A stretch of 64,000 nt of DNA from CAZEQK01 sp964514395 (GCA_964514395.1 CAZEQK010000011.1:1-64000), one strand, 5' to 3'; shown: positions 34,573 through 44,836, counted from the stretch's first letter. The notes: a model not told the origin generated them from the sequence alone. Numbers and translations: made by a program.

Positions 34573-35808
34573 ATGGAAAATTTAAGAATAGGAAATAAAC
34601 AATTAATTAAAGATATCAACCGTTCTTTAGTAATAGATCATATTCGTAACCATGGGCCTATTAGTAGAACGGATATATCAAAAAAAACAAAATTAGGACT
34701 TTCTACTGTAACGAACATCATTGATGAACTGATAAGTAGTGACTTGGTTTTTGAAATCGGAGAAGCTAGCTCCAGTGGTGGGAGGCGTCCAATCTTACTT
34801 GAGTTTAATGATGGGTATGGTTATACCATTGGTATAAAGATTGAGGAAAATCACCTTATTTTAGCATTGACTAATTTAAAAGCGGAAATGTTAAATAAGA
34901 AAATCCTATCCTTTAATAAAGGGGAAAAACAGGAAGTCGTAGTTGGATTAATTATTGATGGAATAAAAGAACTTATGAACGAATTCGATCAATTTAAAAA
35001 AGAATTATTAGGAATAGGTATTGCAGTTTCAGGACTTATTAATGGACAAAAAGGAACTGTTATTCGTTCGTCTTTACTTGGCTGGGATAAAGTTAATTTA
35101 AGCGAAAAAATAGAGGCAGAATTTAAGGTACCTGTTTTTGTGGACAATGATGTAAACGCTTATACTTTAGCAGAATTATCAATGGGGTATGGAAAAACGC
35201 TTGATAATTTTATTTGTATATCTATAGGAGCGGGTATTGGTGCAGGGATTGTTATTGACAAAAAGATGTATTTTGGGAAATTTGGTGGAGCGGGTGAAGT
35301 TGGTCATTCCATCATTCAAATTAATGGCTATCAGTGTCATTGTGGCCAATCAGGTTGTTTGGAAATGTATGCATCTGAAAAATTTTTAATAAAGGAAGGT
35401 AATTTTTTATTAGCTCAATTTAGTCATTCTGAATTAAAGGATAAGGATTTTACCTTCGAAAATGTATATAATGCGTCTTTAAAAAGAGATTCTTTGGCAC
35501 TAGAGCTATTTAGAAAATTGGGGGAATACCTTGGTATCGGTTTTATAAATATCATAAATAGCTTTAACCCAGAAACGATTATCTTAATAGGTGAAGGCAT
35601 GATAGCTAAAGATTTTTTTCTTCCCTATGCAATCGAGAGCGCAAAACAAAACTTCTTTTCAAAAGCAGATTGCAATACTAATTTTTATATTTCAGAACTG
35701 GGTGATGATGCGTGGGTGAGGGGAGCTGCGTTATTAGCGATTAATCACTTATTTCCTGATCCGATTTATAAAAATAATTTAACTAATTCTTTAAATATAA
35801 CAACTTAA
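34573..35808 (+). CDS. ROK-family transcriptional regulator
   Basis: A 411-residue XylR/NagC-type repressor. The N-terminal winged helix (about 10-70: VIDHIRNHGPISRTDISKKTKLGLSTVTNIID) is followed by a sugar-kinase-like ROK domain with GIGAGIVIDKKMYFGKFGGAGEVGH and the zinc motif CHCGQSGCLEMYAS. ATG 34573 has GGTGGT upstream; the frame is open from TTG 34561. Adjacent, same-direction genes encode a sugar ABC importer and glycosidases, so it probably responds to an alpha-glucoside taken up by them. Confidence 0.85.
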   Translation: MENLRIGNKQLIKDINRSLVIDHIRNHGPISRTDISKKTKLGLSTVTNIIDELISSDLVFEIGEASSSGGRRPILLEFNDGYGYTIGIKIEENHLILALTNLKAEMLNKKILSFNKGEKQEVVVGLIIDGIKELMNEFDQFKKELLGIGIAVSGLINGQKGTVIRSSLLGWDKVNLSEKIEAEFKVPVFVDNDVNAYTLAELSMGYGKTLDNFICISIGAGIGAGIVIDKKMYFGKFGGAGEVGHSIIQINGYQCHCGQSGCLEMYASEKFLIKEGNFLLAQFSHSELKDKDFTFENVYNASLKRDSLALELFRKLGEYLGIGFINIINSFNPETIILIGEGMIAKDFFLPYAIESAKQNFFSKADCNTNFYISELGDDAWVRGAALLAINHLFPDPIYKNNLTNSLNITT

Positions 35809-35826
35809 TGGAGATGGGGATTTTAA

Positions 35827-36711
35827 ATGGTAGGAAATAAAGGATGGAAAAAAATGATGGTAATAGGGTTATTCCTTTTACCGAATTTAATCGGCTTTTT
35901 ATTTTTTACTGGCTTACCTATAGTTGCTTCTTTTGTACTCAGTTTTACTAAATGGGATCTACTATCAAAGCCGGATTTTATAGGTTTTAAGAATTACATA
36001 AACCTATTAAGTGATGAAAACTTCTGGAGCGCATTTAAACATACAATGATATTTATCATTGGGTATTTACCTACAGTAATGGTCATATCTCTTGGCATCG
36101 CATTAATACTTAATCAACGGATTAGGTTTAAAATATTTTATCGTGCCGCCTATTTTATACCTGTAATAACATCTTGGGTAGCAGTGTCATTGATATGGAA
36201 GTGGCTATTAAACCCAACATACGGTCTCGTTAATTATTTTCTATCATGGTTTGGTATAACTGGGCCTGCTTGGCTGCAAGATCCGTCTTGGGCGATGGTA
36301 GGAATCATATTAACAAGCGTATGGAAGGATGTTGGATTTGTGATGGTATTATATCTGGCAGGACTTCAAGGTATTCCGGAAAGCTACTATGAGGCAGCTG
36401 ATATGGACGGAGCAAATCCCATTCAAAAGTTTTGGAATATTACTTTACCATTATTAGCGCCAACCACGTTTTTTGTTCTGGTTATTTCACTTATTAATTC
36501 CTTCCAAGTATTCGATCAAGTGATGATCATGACAGGGGGTGGACCTGCTGGTTCAACAACTGTAATGGTGCAGCAAATATATAATCATGCCTTTCGATAT
36601 AGCCAGATGGGATATGCTTCTGCGGCTTCATGGATATTATTCTTCTTTGTATTTATAGTAACCGTAGTCCAAATGAAATTACAAAAAAGGTGGGTAGATT
36701 ATGGTCAATAA
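35827..36711 (+). CDS. Sugar ABC transporter permease (MalF/UgpA type)
   Basis: Membrane subunit of a carbohydrate ABC importer of the CUT1 class, 294 residues, about six helices, coupling loop YYEAADMDGANPIQKFWNITLPLL near residue 190. ATG 35827 follows GGAGATGGGG. It overlaps the next permease by 11 bases. The order permease-permease-binding protein is unusual, and no ATPase gene is present, so a shared MsmX-like ATPase elsewhere is expected. Confidence 0.9.
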   Translation: MVGNKGWKKMMVIGLFLLPNLIGFLFFTGLPIVASFVLSFTKWDLLSKPDFIGFKNYINLLSDENFWSAFKHTMIFIIGYLPTVMVISLGIALILNQRIRFKIFYRAAYFIPVITSWVAVSLIWKWLLNPTYGLVNYFLSWFGITGPAWLQDPSWAMVGIILTSVWKDVGFVMVLYLAGLQGIPESYYEAADMDGANPIQKFWNITLPLLAPTTFFVLVISLINSFQVFDQVMIMTGGGPAGSTTVMVQQIYNHAFRYSQMGYASAASWILFFFVFIVTVVQMKLQKRWVDYGQ

Positions 36712-37564
36712 TAACAAGCGTACAAACACAAAAAAATCTGTATTTATTCCACTCTTTAAAAAAGTACTGTTTTACTCGCTTCTATCCTTAGGAGCTTTGA
36801 TCATGATTATTCCTTTCGTTTGGATGCTTTCAACTTCCTTTAAGACAAGTGGAACCACAATGGTTTTTCCACCTCAATTTATTCCAGATAAAATAAATCT
36901 AGAAAACTATAAGAAGGTTGCAGATGTATTTCCGATAGGAAAATTTTTCTTTAATAGTTTCATAGTTGCTATCGTCTCAACTGTAGGGCAATTATTAACC
37001 TCTTCAATGGCAGCATATGCCTTTGCGCGGCTCAAATTTAGGGGTAGAGATGTCATATTTTTAATCTATTTGGCCACTTTAATGGTTCCGATGCAGGTAA
37101 CCATGACACCACAATTTATACTTATGAAATATCTAGGATGGCTTAACTCATATCAGGGTTTAATCGTTCCTGGTATATTTAATGCCTTTGGAACATTTTT
37201 ATTACGACAATTCTTTTTAACCATTCCTGAGTCGTTAGAAGAAGCAGCATTTATCGATGGGGCTAGTCACTTTCGTGTATATTGGCAAATCATTTTACCA
37301 GTGGCGAAACCCGCCTTAGCTACACTTTCTGTATTTGGCTTTATGCAATCCTGGAATAACTTTTTATGGCCTTTGATCATAGTTAGCCATAAAAAAATGA
37401 TGACATTGCCGCTAGGATTATCCATACTTCAAGGGAGATGGGAAACCAATTGGAATCTGATGATGGCTGGAGTTGTCATAAGTATAATACCAGTTTTAGC
37501 AGTTTATCTATTTGCCCAAAAATACTTTATTCGTGGAATCACTTTAAGTGGGCTAAAAGAATAA
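36701..37564 (+). CDS. Sugar ABC transporter permease (MalG type)
   Basis: Second membrane subunit of the same CUT1 importer, 287 residues, with coupling loop ESLEEAAFIDGASHFRVYWQIILPVAKPA. ATG 36701 lies inside the end of the previous gene behind AAAAAGGTGGG. The stop is immediately followed by copy B of the dispersed repeat. Confidence 0.9.
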   Translation: MVNNNKRTNTKKSVFIPLFKKVLFYSLLSLGALIMIIPFVWMLSTSFKTSGTTMVFPPQFIPDKINLENYKKVADVFPIGKFFFNSFIVAIVSTVGQLLTSSMAAYAFARLKFRGRDVIFLIYLATLMVPMQVTMTPQFILMKYLGWLNSYQGLIVPGIFNAFGTFLLRQFFLTIPESLEEAAFIDGASHFRVYWQIILPVAKPALATLSVFGFMQSWNNFLWPLIIVSHKKMMTLPLGLSILQGRWETNWNLMMAGVVISIIPVLAVYLFAQKYFIRGITLSGLKE

Positions 37565-37741
37565 ATAAAGAAGACTTGATTCAGATGGATTTTTTTATTT
37601 CCACCTGAACATTAGCTCCCATAAGGCACAAGTCACACTAAATGCTAAAGCATTAAGTTGTACTATGCCAGTTTTATTTCGAGGGATGGTAACAACTTCC
37701 TTTTACGATGTTGAAGAGGGAGCTTATTGAAACCAAGATAA
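37565..37741 (+). repeat. Dispersed structured repeat, copy B (full length, most diverged)
   Basis: It begins at the base after the permease stop and ends near GAAACCAAGATAA. Compared with copies A and C it has many substitutions, yet the 3' hairpin still pairs through G-U wobbles (CTTCCTTTT with AAGAGGGAG), and the central AATGCTAAAGCATT is unchanged. It separates the permease genes from the binding-protein gene. Confidence 0.85.
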
Positions 37742-37825
37742 TTTTTTTAGGAGGTGGTTTAACCACTAGATAGGATACTTAGTGTGTAAGAGGGTATTGT
37801 TTGAAAAATAAAAGGGGGTATTTTG

Positions 37826-39094
37826 ATGAAAAAAGCTATTATATGGTTAGCTATTCTTTCGATGATTATTATTGTTTTTTCAGGCTGTGGGGCCAATACA
37901 AGTAAAGATGTGACAGGTACAAAAGATGTAACCATTCATTATTTCACTTTTTCACCTGGAGATACACATGAAAAAGATTTACAAGCAATGATTAAAGCAT
38001 TTGAAGAACAAAATTCACATATAAAAGTAGAATATGAAATGGCAGCATACAATGACTATTTCACAAAATTACAAACACAAATTGCTGGTGATGAAGAAGC
38101 TGATACCTTTGAGCTTAATTACGAAAATTTCGTAAGCTATGCAGCTAAAGATGCACTACTTGATCTTGATTCATTAATAAAAGCGGATACATCCTTTGAT
38201 TCTAGCAAAATAAATAAAAGAGCCTTAGAAGCATTTCAATATAATGGTAAGCAATATGGAATGGTTGAAAGCTTTTCAAACGTAGTGTTATTTTATAATA
38301 AGGACTTATTTGATGCAAAAAAAGTAGCATATCCTCAACCTGATTGGACATGGCAGGATGAATTAAAAGCTGCTGAGAAACTTACAGATAAAGATAAAGG
38401 AATTTGGGGTACCTATTCACCAATTCAGTTCTGGGAGTTTTATAAAACGATTGCACAAAACGGTGGAAGTATTTTTAATAAAGACAATACAAAAGTTACA
38501 ATAAATAGTCCACAAAACGTAGAAACCTTACAATGGATGGTTGATAAAATCAATAAATACCATGTAACACCAACTGATAAAGAAATGTCAGGACAAGCTA
38601 ATGAAGATTTATTTAAAGCAGGAAAAATAGCAATGCTTAGATCAGGAATCTGGATGTTTGGCTCCTTTAAAGATGCTCCGTTTAATTGGGATATAGCTTT
38701 AGAGCCAGGTAATACTCAGAAAGCTCATCATTTCTTTGCAAATGGTTTAGCTATCTCTAAAAACACAAAACATCCTGAAGCTGCTTGGAAATGGATTCAA
38801 TTTATGAGTGCTAGTAAAGAAGCTGCTAAGATTCGTGTAGACTCATCCTGGGAATTACCTGCTGTTAATGACCCAGCTTTAGTTAACGCTTATTTAGAAC
38901 AAACACCACCAGCTAGTCGTCAAGTGGTATTCGATGCGTTAAATTCTTTGGTGGTTCCACCTGTTATTGAAAAAGAAAATGAAATGACAGATATGATTGG
39001 AAAAGAATTAGATAAAGTAAAATTAGCTGAAGAAACGCCAAAACAAGCCTTAGATAATCTTCAAATAAAACTAGAAGACTTAATTAAGAAGTAA
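37826..39094 (+). CDS. Sugar ABC transporter substrate-binding lipoprotein
   Basis: Extracellular solute-binding protein family 1, 422 residues. Lipoprotein signal with lipobox FSGC (Cys21). The mature part has the typical YFTFSPGDTHEKDLQAMIKAFEEQ start and an ELNYENFVSYA segment. ATG 37826 has AAAGGGGG seven bases upstream. Flanked on both sides by copies of the dispersed repeat (B and C). The ligand is probably an alpha-gluco-oligosaccharide, inferred from neighbouring glycosidases. Confidence 0.9.
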   Translation: MKKAIIWLAILSMIIIVFSGCGANTSKDVTGTKDVTIHYFTFSPGDTHEKDLQAMIKAFEEQNSHIKVEYEMAAYNDYFTKLQTQIAGDEEADTFELNYENFVSYAAKDALLDLDSLIKADTSFDSSKINKRALEAFQYNGKQYGMVESFSNVVLFYNKDLFDAKKVAYPQPDWTWQDELKAAEKLTDKDKGIWGTYSPIQFWEFYKTIAQNGGSIFNKDNTKVTINSPQNVETLQWMVDKINKYHVTPTDKEMSGQANEDLFKAGKIAMLRSGIWMFGSFKDAPFNWDIALEPGNTQKAHHFFANGLAISKNTKHPEAAWKWIQFMSASKEAAKIRVDSSWELPAVNDPALVNAYLEQTPPASRQVVFDALNSLVVPPVIEKENEMTDMIGKELDKVKLAEETPKQALDNLQIKLEDLIKK

Positions 39095-39139
39095 ACGATT
39101 AATCTTCAGATAGAATTAGAACTAATTTAAAAAGAGACG

Positions 39140-39319
39140 ATAAAGAAGACTTGGTTCAGATGGAGTTTTTTATCTCCACCTGAACCTTAGCACCCATAGG
39201 GCACAAGTCACACTAAATGCTAAAGCATTAAGTTGTGCTATGCCGGCCTTATTTCGAGGATGGTAACAACTCCCTCTTATGGTGTTGAAGAGGGAGTCTT
39301 GTTGAAACCGAAGATAAAA
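39140..39319 (+). repeat. Dispersed structured repeat, copy C (full length, best folded)
   Basis: 180 bp. The 5' hairpin has 13 positions with one mismatch (GGTTCAGATGGAG against CTCCACCTGAACC). The central hairpin combines CATAG, CACAA and AATGC with their complements, and the 3' hairpin is AACAA plus CTCCCTCTT against AAGAGGGAG plus TTGTT. It lies between the binding-protein gene and the glycosidase gene. Confidence 0.88.
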
Positions 39320-39404
39320 CCAGGAAAAAGAGAGCATCGCTCCCTTTTTCCACTTTTTTAACAAAAACTATATGATTTTAATAGACTAGGAAAGAGAGAA
39401 AACA

Positions 39405-41228
39405 ATGAAATTAAAAATGAAAAACATTTATCTGCCTACAGCAAATGAACAAATCTCTATCCCTACTCTGTATACAGATGGAAGAATTGAGAGTATCAAT
39501 TTCATCAGCATGAGACAACGAGGATTAATTGAAATAGTGGGTGACTCAGAGGATAAACCACTAATCAAACCACTATTACGTGTGAATGGTAAGGAAGTTA
39601 AAGCAGATTTTGAATGGGAGAGAAAATCCTATTGGATACCAGCCTTTCACATGGCGAATGAAAACATGGAGTGGAATGGCGAGATAGTAGCACCTATAGG
39701 AGAAAGAGGATTTTATTATCATATGAAGGTGATGAACAAAGGCGATAAAAAAGCATCGTTTGATTTAGGAATGGAAGGATGCTGGGCGAAAACCTTGCAT
39801 ACGATAAATGAAAGCAAAGAAATAAATGCCTCTCCAAAGGTTTTCAATAGTAATTGGAATAATTCTTTTCTATTTGAGCTTATGGGAGAAATACCTTTGT
39901 TTTCATTTGCACCTGTAGCTGATAAAGCTTTAGATGAAGTTATATTTAATCAAGAATCTACAGGCTCTATTAATTATCACTTACTCAAAAAAGTAGATTT
40001 GAATCCTAACGAGGAAACAGCTATTACTTTTTTTTGGGGACTAGGCTTAGAAGAAGTGGGTGCAGCAACGGCAGCAAAAGAAATGCATCGTAAAGGAATT
40101 GAAAAGTTAAGGAAAAGTACAGTCGACTGGTTAAATAAGCGAACGCTTACTACAGAAGATCAAGCTCTAGATGAAATAATGAATCTGAATTTATTCTTTA
40201 ATCTTTTCTTTTCAACAGGAAAAACCTTAGATACGGAGGAGTATGTATGGGTAACATCTAGAAGTCCTAGATATTATGTAAGTGCTAGCTATTGGGACAG
40301 AGATAGTTTGCTTTGGAGCTTCCCTGCTATTCTTACCATTGATACTAAATTTGCACGTACTATGCTAGATTATGTATTTACTACTCAGAAAAGAAATATT
40401 GGTATTCATAGTCGCTATATAGACGGAATAGTCCTAGAGCCTGGCTTTGAATTAGATGAATTATGTGCACCTATCATTGCGTTAAATATGTATGGGGAAA
40501 ATACAAATGATTGGGAATACACAAAAGAAAAACACGTTGAAAAGGCTGTAGCATATATATTAGATATTTTGAAGGATCATCGCCATTCAGAGTTTGAATT
40601 ATATGACACTTTTTTGCAGCCAACAGATGATCCGATTGTTTATCCATACTTGACCTATAATAATGTGCTAGTTTGGAAGGTATTTTCAATTTTAGCTGAT
40701 ATAAATGTTAGCAAGAATAGGCTTAATCATGCAGAATATTATAAACAAAAAGCTGAAGCTATAAAAAAGGATATCTACAAAAAGATGGTAGTTGAGTATA
40801 AGGAGAAAAAAATATTTGCATGGTCCGTAGATTTAGAGGGTAATTATAATTTGTATGATGAACCACCTGGAAGTCTTCAATTACTTCCTTATTATGGTTT
40901 TTGTAAAGAAGATGATCCAATATATCTCAATACTATGGATTTTATTCGCTCTGACGAAAATAGCTATTCTTTCAATGGATATGCATTTGATGCCTTAGGC
41001 TGTGATCATGCCAATCATCCTTGGATTTTAAGTATAGCTAATGATTTACTTTCAGGAGGAAAGGAACATGCAAAGGAATTAATATTAAAGGCACCGATGG
41101 ATGGTGGTATTGCATGTGAAAGTATCGATGAGCATACTGGAGTATCTAGAACAGGAGAACATTTTGCAACCTGTGCAGGATTTTTAACATACTCCATTTA
41201 TAAAGCCTTTGGAACTCATTCCTCCTAA
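39405..41228 (+). CDS. Six-hairpin glycosidase-like protein (family uncertain)
   Basis: A 607-residue cytoplasmic protein without signal peptide. An N-terminal beta-rich domain (about 1-230) precedes an alpha-helical toroid (about 240-600) typical of six-hairpin glycosidases. Segments such as VTSRSPRYYVSASYWDRDSLL, the Glu/Asp-rich EPGFELDELCAP, and the C-terminal CESIDEHTGVSRTGEHFATCAGFLTYSIY suggest a GH63/GH125/GH15-like fold with acidic residues for catalysis. I cannot assign the CAZy family. ATG 39405 follows AGGAAAGAGAG. The setting between a sugar importer and a GH31 gene suggests an oligosaccharide-trimming role. Confidence 0.6.
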   Translation: MKLKMKNIYLPTANEQISIPTLYTDGRIESINFISMRQRGLIEIVGDSEDKPLIKPLLRVNGKEVKADFEWERKSYWIPAFHMANENMEWNGEIVAPIGERGFYYHMKVMNKGDKKASFDLGMEGCWAKTLHTINESKEINASPKVFNSNWNNSFLFELMGEIPLFSFAPVADKALDEVIFNQESTGSINYHLLKKVDLNPNEETAITFFWGLGLEEVGAATAAKEMHRKGIEKLRKSTVDWLNKRTLTTEDQALDEIMNLNLFFNLFFSTGKTLDTEEYVWVTSRSPRYYVSASYWDRDSLLWSFPAILTIDTKFARTMLDYVFTTQKRNIGIHSRYIDGIVLEPGFELDELCAPIIALNMYGENTNDWEYTKEKHVEKAVAYILDILKDHRHSEFELYDTFLQPTDDPIVYPYLTYNNVLVWKVFSILADINVSKNRLNHAEYYKQKAEAIKKDIYKKMVVEYKEKKIFAWSVDLEGNYNLYDEPPGSLQLLPYYGFCKEDDPIYLNTMDFIRSDENSYSFNGYAFDALGCDHANHPWILSIANDLLSGGKEHAKELILKAPMDGGIACESIDEHTGVSRTGEHFATCAGFLTYSIYKAFGTHSS

Positions 41229-41312
41229 TCAAAAGAACCGCATTTTTCAAGTGACAAAAGCCAAAAGCTATCTATCACTAACAATCAAATATTCTTAGGG
41301 AGAGATTAGAAA

Positions 41313-44300
41313 ATGACTGAGCTTATTAAATTATTTGAAGCATATGATTATATATTAAATAAACGTTTTGATGATGCTAAAAAAATTATAGATGACAATC
41401 TAAATAAGATGATTAATATGAGTGCCCCTTATAAATCGATATGGCTTTGGGTATTTTTTGAATATATCGAGCAAAGCGCTGATAAAAGCTTTTTAGAAAA
41501 AAATCGTAATCAAGGGCTAATATTTATTTCTAATATAATGAATGCTTGGAAATCCCCAACCGCTAATATATGGGGGCATGATCCGAATTTAGTTCACATT
41601 TCTAATCTTGGCATATATTATAGTTCATTAAGTGCAGCAAAAAGAATATTAGGAATGACAGAAATACAACAAGTTTTAACTGAGATTCGTGATTTTGTTT
41701 TTGATCATGGATTATCGAAGGGGATGCTTATACAATCTCCAGCAAAAAAAGAGGTTTCATCAGACCTTTTGTTAACTGTAATGCCATTTGGTCTGTATTC
41801 TCCTGAAGACTTAGTTATCGTTGAAGCAGTAAATGAAATAGAGCAACATTTAACGGTAGATGGTTCTGTTTTCCTATATAGAGGTTTATCAGAAGCATCT
41901 TCTGTAAGTACTGCATGGTTAGCTTGGTATTATACAGAAAAGGGCGATATGAAAAAGGCAAGATTTTATTTAAAGAACAGTGAACAGATCATACAGGATA
42001 CGGATCGTGACGAAAATGAATTAGCTCTTATTCTTATTCGTATTGTACGCTTTTTTATTGATGAAATTACAAAGTCTAATGGTGAAATGGAAATTATACA
42101 TATTCCATATGGAAATGATAACCTTTATGACGTGCTTAAAGTGGAAAGAGAACCTCGTGATCCTGAAGTGAATCAAGAAGTAAAGGTTCATGCACAAATT
42201 TGGCCAGAACAAGAAAATATAAAGGTCTATGTAAGAGTAGAAACCAATAAACGGAAATTTGAAGTTCCCTGTTTACCTATTTACTCGGATGACGAAAAGA
42301 TTTGGGAGGCATCTATTGGTTCGTTTAGCTTTGATGAAGAAGTTAATTATTATTTTTCCATACAGAAGGATAATAAAGAAGTAAAAAAAGGAAGCACTTA
42401 TACGTTTTATCCATTAAGTATAAACTATCTAAAGTCCGTTGAGTCTATAGAGATTATTGGTAATACCATATGGTTAAAAGGGAATGATTATTTAGATATT
42501 AATCCTATCTACCTTGGTATTTCAAAGATCAATGATGAAATTCAATTAAATGTAAGCTATGAATATTTACCTAGAATGGAAGCCAAAAATGAACATAGTA
42601 TAAGTTCACAAATCAATGTTAGTGATAATAATGAAAGGATTACCATTACCATTGATTCATGGGTTTGTATGATTGAAAAAGATCCATTTCAGTTAAAGAT
42701 ATTACATGCTAACAATCTTTTATTACAAGGCTATCGAAAGGTTTTTCCTGTATTAAGATGGTGGATGAATAAGAAGAAGGAGATATTGAATGCTGAATGG
42801 AATTTTGAAACCCCATTAGATGAGAGGTTTTTTGGGTTCGGAGAAAGATACAATCGTATAGAACAACGTGGTGAATCATTAGATTGCTACGTTTATAATC
42901 AATATCGAGATCAAGGGACTCGCACTTATATGCCTGTTCCATTCTTTATCAGCTCAAAGGACTATGGGTTATATTTAGATTCTGCCTATTACTCTGAATT
43001 TCATTTAGGAAGTGAATTTCAAGACTTACTATCTATAAAAACTAATTTAAAAAATAAATCATTTTCCTTTAAATTATTTTCTGGAAAGCCAAAAGAAATA
43101 TTGCAGCAATATATAGATGTAACAGGAAAACCAGTTCTTCCTCCTAAGTGGGCTTTTGGACCATGGATGTCTAGTAATAATTGGGATCGTGATTCTATTG
43201 TAAGAAAACAGGTTGAACTAACAAATCACTATAAAATTCCTGCAACAGTTCTTGTCATTGAACAATGGAGTGATGAAGCTACTTATTATATTTTTAATGA
43301 TGCAGAATACCAGATTAAATCAGGACAGGATTATTTAGAATATAATGATTTTCATTTTCCGAAATGGGGAAGATGGCCTAATCCTAAAGGTTTATTTGAG
43401 GATCTACACGAAAATGGATTGAAGGTAATTCTTTGGCAAATCCCTATTCATAAATATTTAAACAAGCAGCACCATCAACAGAAGGATGAAGATGAGAATT
43501 ATATGCTAAAAGCAGGATATGCGGTAAAGCAAGCAGACGGAGTGCCATTTAGAATTCCGGAGGGCTGGTTTAAAGAAAGCCTGCTGATCGATTTCTCAAA
43601 TCTTGAAGGTACGAAATGGTGGTTTAATAAGCGTAAGTATTTACTAGATATTGGAGTCGATGGCTTTAAAACAGATGGTGGTGAATTTATCTTTGGGAGA
43701 GACCTGAAATTTGCTGATGGTAAAACAGGTGCAGAAATGCGTAACCTTTATCCTAATGCTTATATTAAAGCCTACTATGATTTTGTTACGGATTATCATC
43801 ATGGTGACGCTATGACATTTAGTAGAGCAGGTTTTACAGGAGCTCAAAATTATCCTGCTCATTGGGCAGGGGATGAACGATCTACATTTGACGCCTTTCG
43901 GCATTCGTTAATTGCAGGATTAACATCAGGTTTATCGGGGATTCCCTTTTGGGGTTGGGATTTAGCAGGTTTTAATGGAGACATTCCTACTGCTGAACTG
44001 TTTATCCGTTCAGCGCAAATGGCGGCTTTTTGTCCAATTATGCAATACCATGCGGAAAGTAAGGGTGAATTTAATCAAGATAGGACACCTTGGAATATAG
44101 CCGATCGGACAAATGATATTAGGGCTTTAGAGGGTTATCGACAATATGCAAATACTAGAATGAATCTGCTTCCCTATATATATGATCAAGCAAGAAAAAC
44201 AAGTGATACAGGAATTCCGATGATGCGTTCTTTATTTATGGAGTATCCCAATGATAAAGCCTGCTATCATATATATGATCAATATCTTTTTGGTGAAAAC

Positions 44301-44795
44301 TTAATGATTGCACCTGTGATAGAAGAGGGAGCGCTCGAACGAAAGGTATATTTTCCTGAGGGAACGTGGATAGACATGTGGTCTAATGATATTATTATTG
44401 GTTCATCATTAAAAAGTGTAAAAGCAGCATTAATGGAAATTCCTGTGTATGTAAAAGAAGGATCTGCTATCTTATGTAATTGTGATGAAACATTAAGTCT
44501 TGGTTCATGGGTAGGAAATGCTGTAGACCATTATAATACTCCAGTCATTCGTTTGTATCCTGCAGATGGTATGGATGAAAAGATGATAGACCATTTAAAT
44601 AATATATGGACAATAAAGGTAAAATATAAAAAGTCATATTGGCATATAGATGTTGTTGGCTACCATTATTCAATGATGATGATTCCCACAAGCTTATTAA
44701 CTGAAGGAGAAGGAATTATCGTAAACAATAAAAAACATCAATACCCATCACTTAAAGTGAAGGACGGATTTTACTTGGTAGATTTGAGATTTTAG
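41313..44795 (+). CDS. GH31 alpha-glucosidase with N-terminal helical domain
   Basis: A 1160-residue cytoplasmic enzyme, far longer than usual GH31. Residues about 1-260 are helical and resemble the last third of a GH15-like toroid (PFGLYSPEDLVIVEAVNEIEQHL, STAWLAWYYTEKGDMKKAR). A beta-sandwich linker (about 265-400) follows, then a full GH31 module: GFGERYNRIEQRGE, catalytic nucleophile Asp788 in GFKTDGGEF, acid/base Asp854 in WAGDERSTF and GIPFWGWDLAGF. It probably removes glucose from alpha-1,6 or related gluco-oligosaccharides. ATG 41313 follows AGGGAGAG. Last gene before the LacI unit. Confidence 0.85.
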   Translation: MTELIKLFEAYDYILNKRFDDAKKIIDDNLNKMINMSAPYKSIWLWVFFEYIEQSADKSFLEKNRNQGLIFISNIMNAWKSPTANIWGHDPNLVHISNLGIYYSSLSAAKRILGMTEIQQVLTEIRDFVFDHGLSKGMLIQSPAKKEVSSDLLLTVMPFGLYSPEDLVIVEAVNEIEQHLTVDGSVFLYRGLSEASSVSTAWLAWYYTEKGDMKKARFYLKNSEQIIQDTDRDENELALILIRIVRFFIDEITKSNGEMEIIHIPYGNDNLYDVLKVEREPRDPEVNQEVKVHAQIWPEQENIKVYVRVETNKRKFEVPCLPIYSDDEKIWEASIGSFSFDEEVNYYFSIQKDNKEVKKGSTYTFYPLSINYLKSVESIEIIGNTIWLKGNDYLDINPIYLGISKINDEIQLNVSYEYLPRMEAKNEHSISSQINVSDNNERITITIDSWVCMIEKDPFQLKILHANNLLLQGYRKVFPVLRWWMNKKKEILNAEWNFETPLDERFFGFGERYNRIEQRGESLDCYVYNQYRDQGTRTYMPVPFFISSKDYGLYLDSAYYSEFHLGSEFQDLLSIKTNLKNKSFSFKLFSGKPKEILQQYIDVTGKPVLPPKWAFGPWMSSNNWDRDSIVRKQVELTNHYKIPATVLVIEQWSDEATYYIFNDAEYQIKSGQDYLEYNDFHFPKWGRWPNPKGLFEDLHENGLKVILWQIPIHKYLNKQHHQQKDEDENYMLKAGYAVKQADGVPFRIPEGWFKESLLIDFSNLEGTKWWFNKRKYLLDIGVDGFKTDGGEFIFGRDLKFADGKTGAEMRNLYPNAYIKAYYDFVTDYHHGDAMTFSRAGFTGAQNYPAHWAGDERSTFDAFRHSLIAGLTSGLSGIPFWGWDLAGFNGDIPTAELFIRSAQMAAFCPIMQYHAESKGEFNQDRTPWNIADRTNDIRALEGYRQYANTRMNLLPYIYDQARKTSDTGIPMMRSLFMEYPNDKACYHIYDQYLFGENLMIAPVIEEGALERKVYFPEGTWIDMWSNDIIIGSSLKSVKAALMEIPVYVKEGSAILCNCDETLSLGSWVGNAVDHYNTPVIRLYPADGMDEKMIDHLNNIWTIKVKYKKSYWHIDVVGYHYSMMMIPTSLLTEGEGIIVNNKKHQYPSLKVKDGFYLVDLRF

Positions 44796-44836
44796 TACGT
44801 AAATGTTATATCGAATTTAGATAATTAAAAAAACTC

